Source of the DNA: Leptasterias polaris
Lineage: Eukaryota; Echinodermata; Asteroidea; Forcipulatida; Asteriidae
NCBI GenBank assembly: GCA_037783415.1
Contig: JAZGTN010000028.1
Span: 2,995,001-3,059,000 of the forward strand
Direction of reading: 5' to 3'
Length of the DNA: 64,000 bases
Position 1 is the first letter of the stretch, and each line of letters opens with the position of its first letter. Of this stretch, positions 1 through 10,852 are shown piece by piece. Below the pieces are notes generated by a model, which did no database searches, had not been told where the DNA came from, and was given only the letters and a program-made list of their open reading frames with translations. The position numbers were made by a program, and so were the translations under genes.

Positions 1-1279
1 TTGAAGATAACATACTGTCAGATTAAATGTTGCCCTGTGTCTTCTCATACATGGAGTTTGAACCATCCGACTTTTCCAATACTGTAGGCCCACACAAATC
101 CTCACCCCACCCTATCCACCTGATTGGTGCATGGTATCACAGTGCACAGTTCCAGCTCCTTCACCCCATACACCAAAAACCCTTTGCACATCCCCCAGCC
201 CCCCCCCCCCCCCCCCCCTGTCTACTGTTCACAATAGTGCACTTCGTCATTGCACAATTTCCATACACGTCATACGCCACCTAGAAATGTAGGTCAATAG
301 TCAATAAAAGTGCAGCAAAGCCAAACTACTTGACATGTTTGCTCAAGTCATCTCTTCTCAGGGAGGAAATCTTATCCTCACTTCACTTTTTTCCTCCCCC
401 CCCCTTTGCCAAAACTAAATATTTCCAGTGCAAGATGAAAGAAAACGGAGGATTTTTCAATCTTTCCACAGTGCCGTCTTTTTGGCTGCCAATCATCAAC
501 ACGTCCCAATAACTCCTCTACAGGTTAATATTAATGAATACTCGGAGAAGCGAATCTTCCTGAGACATTAAAGCACACCTGGCTGGTTTATACAAGACTC
601 CTTGTGTCAAAGGTACATAGTGCTTTTGTAACAGCTGTCAATGGCGGGACCCAGATCCATTAAGAGGTATATTTACAAGTACGCAAGTTTTTGTGCTAAT
701 TATTCCTGAAAGATTTGCTTCAAGCATGGGGGGGAAAATTTCACAAAGATATCTTTAGACATAGTGCAATCCCTTGTGGGTTTTTTTGCCATTCAGAGCA
801 TGTATGTGAATGACAAAACATGGTTTCCTAATAACTAAAAATTGCAAGTATTGCAGTGTTTACAAGGAACGGCACAAAGATGGCTACAGCATATTGAAAA
901 GGGTCATTGAAGTTGCTGAACTCTTACTATTGGCAAGTACCCCTCGGAGTAAATAATTAATTTGTGTCTTTCCATTATCAATTGTCATCTTAGGGCTATA
1001 AAAGCGTTTATGAAATTGCTATGGTTGGAAAAATGTTTTAAAAGTAAAATATTATGATCCACATACCTTGAATCGTATGGTTTTCTTTTTTACTTTGTGA
1101 ACCAATGCATTTTGTGGAGTCAAAAATTGGTTTTACAAAATGGTGGACCCTGTTAGTTCACAAAGTAAAAGGAAAACGACTCAATTCCGAGGTACAAAAT
1201 TTAATAGCCCAAAGCGCCCAATTCAAATCATCAAGATTTAAATCCTTTCTCAAAAACAACCCCCCCCCCCCAAAAAAAA

Positions 1280-1329
<50 letters not shown>

Positions 1330-1394
1330 TATAAAAAAATGAAAAAATTAATGAGATTCAAAAAGTAAAACACTGAGTACAGGGATAAACTTAC
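1..1394. other. No gene recognised
   Basis: Non-coding: C-tracts at 199-218 and 395-403, and a repeat around 990-1190 (ctataaaagcgtttatgaaa, actttgtgaaccaa) that recurs near 32590-32710. The next exon of the possible gene at 1395-1563 should be further left. Confidence 0.6.
1277..1327. repeat. (TA)n(TAA)n microsatellite
   Basis: tatatatata followed by about 11 TAA units, right after a C10 and A9 run at 1261-1279. Confidence 0.95.
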
Positions 1395-1563
1395 CTGGGT
1401 AAAACAGCCCATTCACGCTACTTCTGGCGATGACCTTTGACCTGACAGCTAATCTGACTTTGAATTGTTGCTTCATATTTGATGTCGTTCTCGTTGGTGA
1501 TTTGTGCTTCTGTTTTGCCTTTGTGCTTGATCCACCATTCACAACCACTTTAGGTTTTATGAT
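1395..1563 (-). CDS. Probable exon of a further minus-strand gene (Tudor-like / DUF4537-type motif)
   Basis: A 169-nt open segment with acceptor gattacag and donor GTAAGT. It encodes about 56 residues: a basic Ser/Lys/Thr-rich part and then KVIARSSVNGLFYPG. The pattern V-x-A-R-x-x-x-(D/N)G-x-(F/Y)YPG is typical of DUF4537/Tudor-like domains, which occur in VWA3B-like and C11orf16-like proteins (family knowledge from memory). No companion exon is recognised between here and 8500; the next exon would lie left of the window. It could belong to a small separate gene or an alternative 3' part of the VWA3 locus. The two good splice sites support it, but a chance open frame is possible. Confidence 0.45.
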
Positions 1564-2967
1564 CTGTAATCATCCAGACAAACTCAAGTTACTGTTACAG
1601 ACATTGAACAAAGTATTGGTTTGTTCCGATTTTAGAATCAAATTAAAAAGTGGTTTCGCAGTGGACAACAACAAAGGAAAATTTGACACAAATCCAGAAT
1701 AAATTTGTTTAAAGAAAAGTTTACAGATTTGATGCTTTGAGAAAAAGAGTGTCTCACTCAGGATTTGTTTGTTTCTTAGAACATACTGAACCATTTCAAT
1801 TAAACTGAGGTGCAAAAAACTTGTAAATCCTAAAGGAATGGTTCAAAATAAAGGTGATAGAATGTTGGTTTTTTGGCTTTTACAGAAAGGTCTTTTGAGC
1901 AAGCTACAACCACTTTTTAATTTGAATCATCACAGGAACAAAATCTTGCTGCATAATTGGGGTTTTATTGCCACAAAACAAAGCACAAAAACACAAAAAA
2001 ATTGCTCATATTTGGATCATTATATAAAACATAGATCTAGACATTGCAAATTTGTACAAAAGAAAATCTTGTAAGAATAGTTAACAACAGAAGTTTCAGC
2101 CAAAGACTTATGTCAAATCAGAATGCTTAAAAACAAGCTTGCTTAGCATGCAAAGATAAGCAGCCGAAATTCCAAATAATTTGAGAATGATTTCTGGCTA
2201 CTTTTTGCTTAGCTACAAAATTGCTGGTAAGCAGCTTCACGAAAGAAAGTCCAAAGGTTGTTTAAAATAAGTCAATCAGCTTACATAGTTATTACATAAT
2301 TATTAACACCATCTGATACATTTGTTCTTTATTCTTTAATACAATTTTTTTGTTATGATGCAAATGATAACTTTCATCATGGTGGCCAAAACATCAGCAA
2401 AGGTGCTAATTTGATCAATTGTTTCAGTTTGCTTCCTTTGAAATTATGCATTGTTACGTGATTGGACGATATTTATACAAAACTACAAACATTACATCAT
2501 TTTGCTTAAATAATAAAAATATTGCATTGAAATAGAAATTAGAAATAAAAAAGAACAAACAATAATGCTGGGAAGAAATGTTAAAATGCTGCCTCAAAAA
2601 CGTAGATTATTGCATAAAAATGTCAAACTTTTATTTAACCAAATGAAAGCCTCTTTAGTATTTTAATGAAAATAACAATATATTTATTTGAAAATTCTTA
2701 CTTATTGCGCAGTTCAAAGCTTTAAAAAATATGCTCTAATAAAATTCACTTTATTAATATTCTTTAAAACATATACCGGTGGAACAAAAAAACTTTTATA
2801 AATGCATAAATATTGTAAACTCCTAAACATGTTCTACAAAAAAATGGTCCACTGTACTGAAGACTCATTGTCTATTCATCCAACACAAACAGTCATCTCT
2901 GTGCTGTAGAATATCTCCATCTTGGAGAATATATTTCCCTTATGGCTCAAGCCACCTTTCTTACTTA

Positions 2968-3266
2968 CACCCGGTTCAGACAGGCGCTCTAGAGTCGCGC
3001 CGAACCAAAAGTACATGAAAAGTTTGACGTCTGAAAAAGTTAGGAGCGACTGGACGAGCTAGAAGTCGAAAGATCGACTGTTGCAGTCGTTCGGAACGAC
3101 TCTGGAGCGCCTTGGTTTCAGACGTCGATCTTGTCATGAGCCGAACCTAATGTAAATGTTTTGTCATGTTCGCCTGTCTGAAACCAAAATTTAATTGGGT
3201 CGACCTAGAGTCGCTCTTAATCTATTTGGTTCGGCGCGACTCTAGAGCGTCTGTCTGAACCGGGTG
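2968..3266. mobile_element. MITE with 42-bp terminal inverted repeats
   Basis: 299 bp; ends start CACCCGGTTCAGACAG and match over 42 bp with one difference. Flanked by ttactta / ttacata (6 of 7), consistent with a hAT-like target duplication. The interior carries repeated gagcgact modules. Confidence 0.8.
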
Positions 3267-3704
3267 TTACATAACTAACTTAAGACGACCAACTCTATCC
3301 ATGTCAAGACTGGAAGCATTTTAGGAGATTTTAACAGCTATAGCTTGCTTCCAGACAGAAACTCCTCGGTTATCTTAAAGCACATGTGTAACCTCGGTAA
3401 CTGTCAAAGACCAGTATCCACACTTGATGTGATCCAACAACATATACATGAAATAACAAACCTGTGAAAGTTTAAGCTCAATCGGTCATTGGAGTCATGA
3501 GAAAACAGAGGAAAAAACTTTAAACGTTTTCACTGACATTTTCAAACACTTGTTATACTCATTTCTCAGAACTATTGCATTTCAAGCAAAACTATTTCAA
3601 AGGGAGTTTCCCACCATGACCAACTTATACCATGTAAGTTGTCATCAAATCTGTGAACATTTATATGTTTAACTCTTACCAATGTAATCTACAATCTTTT
3701 TCTG

Positions 3705-3825
3705 CAGCTGCGCCACGCATCTGGAACTCTCTACCACTTAATCTTAGATCTTGTCTTTGTACCACAAAATTCAAATCACTTCTCAAAGCTTATCTTATGT
3801 CACAGGTTTTCAAGGAATAATTTAG
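3705..3825 (+). mobile_element. LINE 3' fragment
   Basis: Plus strand encodes AAAPRIWNSLPLNLRSCL followed by FKSLLKAYL, the LINE C-terminal signature; a (TTA)n run follows at 3909-3937. Confidence 0.65.
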
Positions 3826-3829
3826 TTGT

Positions 3830-3906
3830 GTCTGTTTTCTTTCGTTTGTTTTTGGTTTACTGCACCTTGAACACCCAGCAGGGCGGCTATGTGCGCATTA
3901 CAAGTC

Positions 3907-3938
<32 letters not shown>

Positions 3939-6090
3939 ACCCTTTAATAGCTTTTAGGACCAACTCAGTCAAAGTAAAGAGTGTTTGTGAGGTCTAACAG
4001 CTAACTTATCTTCAGAAAAGCTTTTGGAATCCAACTCTATCAAAGTCAAGACTTGAAGTACAATGTATGCAAAAAATAAAAGTGTGGATGACCAGGGGAC
4101 CGACCCATATTCGTAACGCTTTTTGCAGAAAATAATTGCTTAATAAATCAAGCATTTACAGGGGACCAGTTATGATTAATGTCTAGTACATGATCATTTG
4201 GCTAGTAACCTGTTTCTGCTAAGCGAGACATTTCTGTGCTTAGTTGATTTTGTGTTCTGAAGTAGAATGAAAAAGGGCGCGCTGGTTGAATCCAATGATG
4301 TCAGTATTGCGTAAAAACCTCATAAATAGCCTTTTTGAGATATGATGGAAACTGTTTGGTTTGGGTGTATATACCTTTCCATTGTTGATAAACAAACCGC
4401 ACTGGTCGGCATGGACAGCCGAATGTTAGCAAAACATTCAATCCTGTTAACAGATATTTTAACAAAATTACAAATTTTCCGCAAACTTTCAATTAAAATA
4501 AAAACCTCCCATGATTGGTTGCTTTGTTTCCAACAGATTCAAGACTTCAATAGATGTTTTTGGTTTTTTGAAAGATTCAAGAATATTTTTTTATATTTGT
4601 GTTACAAACTATGGCCATCCGTTTTTGCTTTGAATTAATGGCTTTCCATAGTTTTCCAACCTCGGTTGGCAAAAACTAGGGCTGTGACGTTGCAATAGAA
4701 AGGTCTATACATGACAGATTGACCTAACCTTGTAGTGTTATAGTATTGCGTCCACCATATCTCAAAAATTGCTTATTTTAGTTCTTCAATCCAAATGTCT
4801 TCAAATTCTTTTGAGAATATGTCAAATTGACTCCCAATTTTGTAAAAATAGGTTGGATGACCCGATGCAGGCACCTAGGTGTCTACCTTAGGATAGTATT
4901 GAAATCCAACGGATTAAGTGTGACTTCATTAATGCAGGTATTCTCATGGTAAATTCATTTCAAGAGAGTAATGATCCAGAACGACTGCTAACCGCTTTGC
5001 TAAAGACCTTCAAAGCAAACCTCTCAAGGAATTACTTTTCAGCAACTCATCAATTTGCGGCGTCCACTTTCTTCAAGTTTATTACATTTATATGTGTTTT
5101 ACTTCTGTTGGTCATTCATGCGACAAACCTAGTCACTTCATTTCAATATAGACTAGCGGGACGCCGCGCTTCACGCGGCACCCGCTACATGGGCACACTT
5201 CTTGCGTATAAATGTTGCAAATGTGGGGGTAAGGGGGTAAATGGAGGGGGCACTCGGAGGCCAACATTTTATAGGTTTGGCTTGGTAACGGTAGTTGAAA
5301 TGGGTACGCAATGTTGTTTTGTCTTATGATAAAAAGTTGAGCATGCAAAAGGTGTTGAATGGGGTCGAAACGTCTCCTGGCCGCACCCTTCTCGTCCCTT
5401 TCCCCCAACTACAAGAAGCATAATTTGGGGATGTGTTTGCACGGTTGGAGTTGAGTTTTAATATCGGGGAGGGATGTACTTGGCAATGATGCATGCTTGG
5501 CATAGTATTTAGGTATTTAGATTTGTCAAGACTTGTGTTAAGTGAGTAATAGGCCTAAGTAATTCACTGGTTTCTTTGTAAGGAAATTATGCTTCTGTGC
5601 TCCTAAAATTCCTAATTTTTTGTTTTGATTTATTACTTGATTTCCTCTTTTCGTTATTTCTTGAAAAAAAATATGGGTTTCTCTTTTCCCTTTATTTATT
5701 AAACATGTCTTCGTTTCAATACTTTCTGTATATCCGCGTTTTCCCGTTTGTTTCTCTGTATCCGTGTGTACTTTTCATTAATTTCTTCTTTATATCTTTC
5801 GGTCTTTCTGTATGTCTTTATTTCTGCAATTCTGTGGTTTCTTATACTTGTTTCTTTTTATTGTTTCTTGTTTGTTGATGTCTTTCCTTTGTTATTTTAT
5901 TATTTGTATAGGCGGCCTACAATATATAATTGTTTATGATATCTGTGTTTATGATATCTGTGTTTCTGAATATTTATGTTGAAGTTTATTTCATTATGTT
6001 TTATGTCTATATTTCTGTGTTTTTGATTTCTGTATTTTGTGGATGTATTTATTTCTGGATCGCGCAGCGCCGCCGCGGGGGGGGGGGGAG
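3830..6090. other. No gene recognised; T-rich tract
   Basis: (TTA)n at 3909-3937, a degraded MITE near 4160-4260, and a strongly T-rich stretch at 5590-6060 whose open frames are Phe/Leu/Ser by composition only. Confidence 0.6.
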
Positions 6091-6094
6091 GAAG

Positions 6095-6512
6095 AAAAGT
6101 ATTACATCTGTAGGCTATTGTGACGTAACAGTGACGCGTATGAACGTCATCAGGTGTCGAAAAATGGCACCCGGCTCGAGAACGTGTCTCCGGAAGGCAC
6201 GCCGCCGGGACACCAGTCAAGCAACGCGGGGAGGAAGTTGACCCAAGCTAAGAAGTATTACATCTTTATTGTGACGTAACAATGACGCGTATTAACGTGA
6301 TCAGGTGTCAAAAAATGGCACCCGGCTCGAGAACACGTCTCCGGAAGGCACGCCGCCGGGACACCAGTCAAGAAAGATGGCAACCCAAGATGGCGACCCA
6401 AGATGGCGGACAAAAGTCTACCCCATATCCCCACGCCGCGGCGCGGGGACGATGTCACCAAGCGCTGAAGACTGGCGGTTCGCGCAGCGCCGCGGGGATG
6501 AAGTTGACCCAG
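6095..6512 (+). repeat. CpG-rich tandem duplication
   Basis: A unit of about 150 bp (attgtgacgtaac ... ggcacccggctcgagaac ... gccgccgggacaccagtcaa ... gaagttgaccca) occurs at 6098-6243 and 6250-6512. The second copy has an added aagatggcgacccaag array (6375-6412). GC and CpG are far above the surroundings. Each unit has a CRE-like tgacgtaa and gacgcgt words. Coding potential is not convincing. Confidence 0.85.
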
Positions 6513-6744
6513 GCTTTAATAATATAGATGAGTTGGTATTTGTCATTCTCCTTTACATGGGGTTTTATAACAAATATAAGTCACCAAACGACAAAAGGTC
6601 CAGAGAAAATTGCTCTACAATTACATTCCAATAATTAATAGCTGTTCTCTATTTTTCGAATTCGACTCATTATTTGGTTACTTATTAACTTATGTTAATG
6701 ACCCTAGTTTTGATACATTGTGTCTTTTCAACGTTTCTTGGTTC

Positions 6745-7041
6745 TTCCTACTGTTGACTGATTTACAGAACAGAAAGCACGAATCAAATGTATTTATAAA
6801 TATATATCTGAATTGACTTGGTTATTAAGGATCCATTTGAAAGACTGGGTCAACTTTTTTCACAACTTATGTTTATAACGGGTTTTTTGTAAAATGTGTC
6901 TTCTAGACTTTCCTCACTTCTTCCTACTGTTGACTGATTTACTTCGGAAACCGTGAAAGCACAGCCAATTGAATGTATTTATCAATTTATATCTGAATTG
7001 ACTTGATCTTTTAGGATTCATTTGAAAGACTGGGTCAACTT
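6745..7041 (+). repeat. Direct repeat, about 110 bp, 176 bp apart
   Basis: tcttcctactgttgactgat through tttgaaagactgggtcaact occurs at about 6745-6855 and again at 6925-7041, with small differences. Confidence 0.8.
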
Positions 7042-7077
7042 GTTATCACAGTTCAAAGACAAAAGGACTGACTCCAT

Positions 7078-7344
7078 ACAGCAATTCTTCACCGATCTTG
7101 AACTCTTGGTGGCAGCAGACATGCCTCCATTACTGCGGTGGTACCTGGGTGGTACTGCGCTGCCTAGCGACTGGTATAAGGTTTGGGCTACACGGCGATC
7201 ATTTGATCAGTCACGGGTTATTGGACTTTTACTTTGCAAATCGCTTAAACCCGTCGCTAGGCAGCGCAGTACCACCCAGGTACCACTGCAATAATGGCGG
7301 TATCTGCTGCCACCAAGAGTTCAAGATCGGTGAAGGATTGCTGT
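7078..7344. repeat. Long imperfect hairpin
   Basis: Arms 7078-7171 and 7253-7344 (about 92 bp, roughly 90% complementary, including ggtacctgggtggtactgcg) with an 81-nt loop. No target duplication seen. Confidence 0.85.
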
Positions 7345-8570
7345 ATTTGCAAATGTGACACACATCTGGATGATTCTTTGTACAGGCAGGATATTTGGAT
7401 CACCAAGGCCAAATTGAGTTTTGTGTTGCTCCTCATTTTCCCACTGGATAGAGTCCTCATGATTACAAGTCTCTAACCTCACGTTCAAATGGTGTCAAAT
7501 GTCCTTTTATTTTATACTCTTTCAGAGTGACATTTGAAACATAACGTCATCGGATATCAACGACATCGTCTGTGCATTCCAAGGAGGATTTTTTGCGCCA
7601 GTTAAAAGGTCAAATTCAATGCCGTTTAGATTGAATATCAATCAAAATTCAGGCATGAACTGAAAATTCTCTGCACAAAAATGTACAGACTATTCATTTG
7701 AAATGTGACATCATCGAACGCCATTGGATTTTGACAACAACTGCACTAAAAGGGGATAAAACACTGGCAAATTACACCATTTCAATGAGGTTAGAGACTT
7801 GTAATTTTGTCCCCATTTTCACAGGACGCTAACTATTGGAATTTGACCTTGGAGCCTCTCTTTAACAGCAATTTTGCAGACTATTTTGAGGGCAAAAAAC
7901 ATCCGATTTAAAGGCAATATAAACATTTGGTTTTTGGAAATGGTCGATTGTTTTAATCCTATGGAAATGTAGATGTAAACAATAAAACTACCCTGTGAAA
8001 AATTCATTTCAAAAGGTGGTAGCGTTTTTGAGATATCGCCAAAAATCTAGAGCGATTATGTCCACGCAGGAAGAATAATCCGTAATTGGAAAACACTTGC
8101 AATCTCAGAAACTTTTCATGCAGAATAGCTTCTCAGATTGACATATTTTTGAACCACTTTCTCTAAAAATTCCTTTGAAGGGAATTGTTTTCTCAAAATG
8201 TTATACATTATCAACAGCTGCAGTGCTTCTTTGAAATGTCGCTGAAAATCCGGAGTGAATATGTCCGTGCAGGAAGAATAATCCCTAATAGGAATTACAA
8301 TACACAACCTGAAAAGCGTTTCTGACAGAAACATTTCTCAGATTCAAATTTTGGGGCATAAAAATTGATATCTTTTTACACAACCACAAAACTTCAAAGA
8401 GAAATGGTTCTCAAAATGCTTGATAAGCTGCTGTACTTCTAACCAAGTAAGTTGCCATTAATTTTAAGATTGATTACCAAACGCATACTTTCCCTTCAAG
8501 TAGGTAGAATAGCATGTCTGTTTGTGGGAAAGTGTTCCTTTAAAGCATACAACTACGACCTCAACCAGAT
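7345..8570. other. No gene recognised; decayed repeats
   Basis: Two diverged copies of one unit (gcaggaagaataatcc at 8066 and 8269; gagatatcgccaaaaatc) suggest old MITEs. Confidence 0.55.
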
Positions 8571-8576
8571 GAGACT

Positions 8577-8582
8577 TTTATT
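8577..8582 (-). promoter_or_regulatory. AATAAA polyadenylation signal overlapping the VWA3 stop codon
   Basis: On the minus strand the stop TGA is followed directly by ATAAAA, so AATAAA starts on the last base of the stop codon. No other AATAAA lies within about 1 kb downstream. If used, the 3' UTR would be only about 15-30 nt. Confidence 0.5.
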
Positions 8583-9041
8583 CAAATGATTAAATCTCTC
8601 ATGCGTGTGTCATAATCTACCTCATGATCACTGGAGGAATCCTCTTCATCTTCATCCGTGTCTTCTCGTACATTCTTAAGTTCCTCCTCCTCTTCCTCCT
8701 CCTCGTTCCCACTAGAGTCTCGTCCATCTTCTGACCTCCGACTATCAACCTCTTCATCTTCGCTACGATCGCTCTTACTCCTCTCCGAGGTATCCTCGTA
8801 GGACACCTTGCGTCTGGATGGTTTGATGTATTCCTTCCTTGGGGTGTCCTCATCCCCAAGGCTCCTTGCCGTAGATGCTCTTTGGATGGCATGACTGTGT
8901 CTCAGGTATCTATTGCCCGTCTCAATCTCATCCTCAAGGAGGATAAGGTCCTTTTGAGAGATCGGCCAGCCGAGCCTGTCCAGGGCGTCCAAACAGTCTT
9001 TACGATTATCAAGGAAGGAGATGGGTCCATGGGAGTCAAAT
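8582..9041 (-). CDS. VWA3A: VWA3 exon 18 (terminal exon, acidic tail)
   Basis: Acceptor aactttcag. Encodes residues 1002-1154: conserved-looking LDALDRLGWPISQKDLILLE, then about 110 residues of Arg/Ser/Glu/Asp-rich disordered tail. TGA at 8582-8584. Confidence 0.92.
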
Positions 9042-10793
9042 CTGAAAGTTCAAATACAAGGGTTGAACATTTATTGTTTAATATCCAAGATAAGAAAATG
9101 CACAGAATGTAAGAAAAAAGAAAAAGAAACCAGACCAGGCCGCCAGGCCAGTGCCCAAACCACAGTATGGGGTCCTGCCAACAGAGAAAAGAAAAGATTA
9201 TAACAAATTCAGCAGCAACATTTTGAGTTAGAACTGAATACTAATGATTTCTTCGAAAAGCTTAGTAGGGGTAGGCTTATGTAATTTAAGCAAAAGTTCT
9301 CTGTTGGTGGGACAGACGTATCCCCATACTGTGGTTTGGGCACTGGCTGTTGGCCAGTCTTGTTTCTTTTTCTTCAATTCTGTGATCTTTAAGCATGTTA
9401 CGCGCTTTTGATCCTTTCATATCAATCTTAAATTATTATTATTTTCAGGTGATTACTAGTCAATTTGAGTCTCTTGTAGCTTTAAGCCACTTCATTCGTC
9501 ATGAGTCATTCTATTCCAAGATAAAACTAAAACAATCTCATGTTTTAATAATACACTGGTATTTTACTTCTTTCTTAATGTAAAATTAATGTTAGTTTTC
9601 TTTTGTGTTTAAGTTCAAACTGAACATTTCCAGGTGGGAATGATACATACTTTTTTATCAAAATTATCCAATTACTGTTACAAGTTCATCACTTTTTTTT
9701 AAATAATCTTCCAGATAGCCTTTTGTTACGGTTATAAGCTTTAATAATCTATGGATAAAATAACTTCAAAAGAGGCTAAACAGATTCTTGGCTTCACCAA
9801 CGGTAGAAACTAGAGATGTGGACATCTGTCCTGTATCTTTCAGCAAAGTTTAATGAAAATAAGGGGGTGAGGGAATCCTCTCAAAACCCTTAAAAATTAC
9901 ACCTGATGGATATTTTCTCAGCAATCAAAAAAATCGGTATCCTTCTATCCTAAATCTGGGAGTTTTTGAGCATGAATTCCAGTACCATTGTCCCTTTTTG
10001 AACAAAGGAAATGAAGCGTAGCACGGCGAGCATAATTATGTGTCAACCAACATCCCCACCTACAGAGGACTTTCTGAACTGTACAGAAATGCATATAAAT
10101 ATCCGCCGTTATTCATTTTTTTGAAATCATACGCATTAGACGTCGTCTGAGGTTAAATGGTTAAAGAGACTTACTGCTCCTGTTCCTCTGGTGGTAAAGC
10201 TTCCCATACAATCCTATTAAGTCTTCTTGTGAATTTCTGAATAGCCTCTTGTAGTTTCTCATCATAGGACTCCAGATCGATGCCGCTAGGGTTGACCAAA
10301 CTGATCTCATGTCTGTTGTCTGTTACGTGGGCTAACGGTAGAATCTGCAGGAAGAATGTCAACAGTTATATCTTTGATTGGGGGTTGAACTAAGAAAAAT
10401 TTGACTAGAGCAGGATTTGAACCAACGGCCTCCGGATTAACAAGCCGGCGCACAACCAACTGATCTTTTAATCTGTGTTGGCTGCCTCCCTATTTTGTCA
10501 ATATCTTTGTTCGGGGGGTGCCAGTAAGAAGCCATACAACTGTTAACTGCCGTGTACCCAGGGATCACACCCAAGTTTACGATACAACCTGGGAAGCGGC
10601 AGCCAGGGGATCACCTTAAGGGGATGCATCTTTTAATATCTTTATAAGGGTAGTTCAAACGTCAAACAATCAAAATCAGCTCTGAAATTACGCTAAGGTC
10701 AAGCTCTCATGGAGGCCATGGTCGTTGCTGCCCTGGTTTAGACCTTGATGCCCCTTCAAAAGTGCCCCCTAAAATTTGTCATTACAATAATAC

Positions 10794-10852
<59 letters not shown>

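Noticed and set aside
5597..5939. Hydrophobic open frame resembling a membrane protein
   Set aside because: Phe/Leu/Ser content follows from the T-rich sequence; no start context, splice signals or family motif.
8116..8334. Minus-strand open frame near the VWA3 3' end
   Set aside because: Lies in a repeated, MITE-like segment and lacks splice or domain support.
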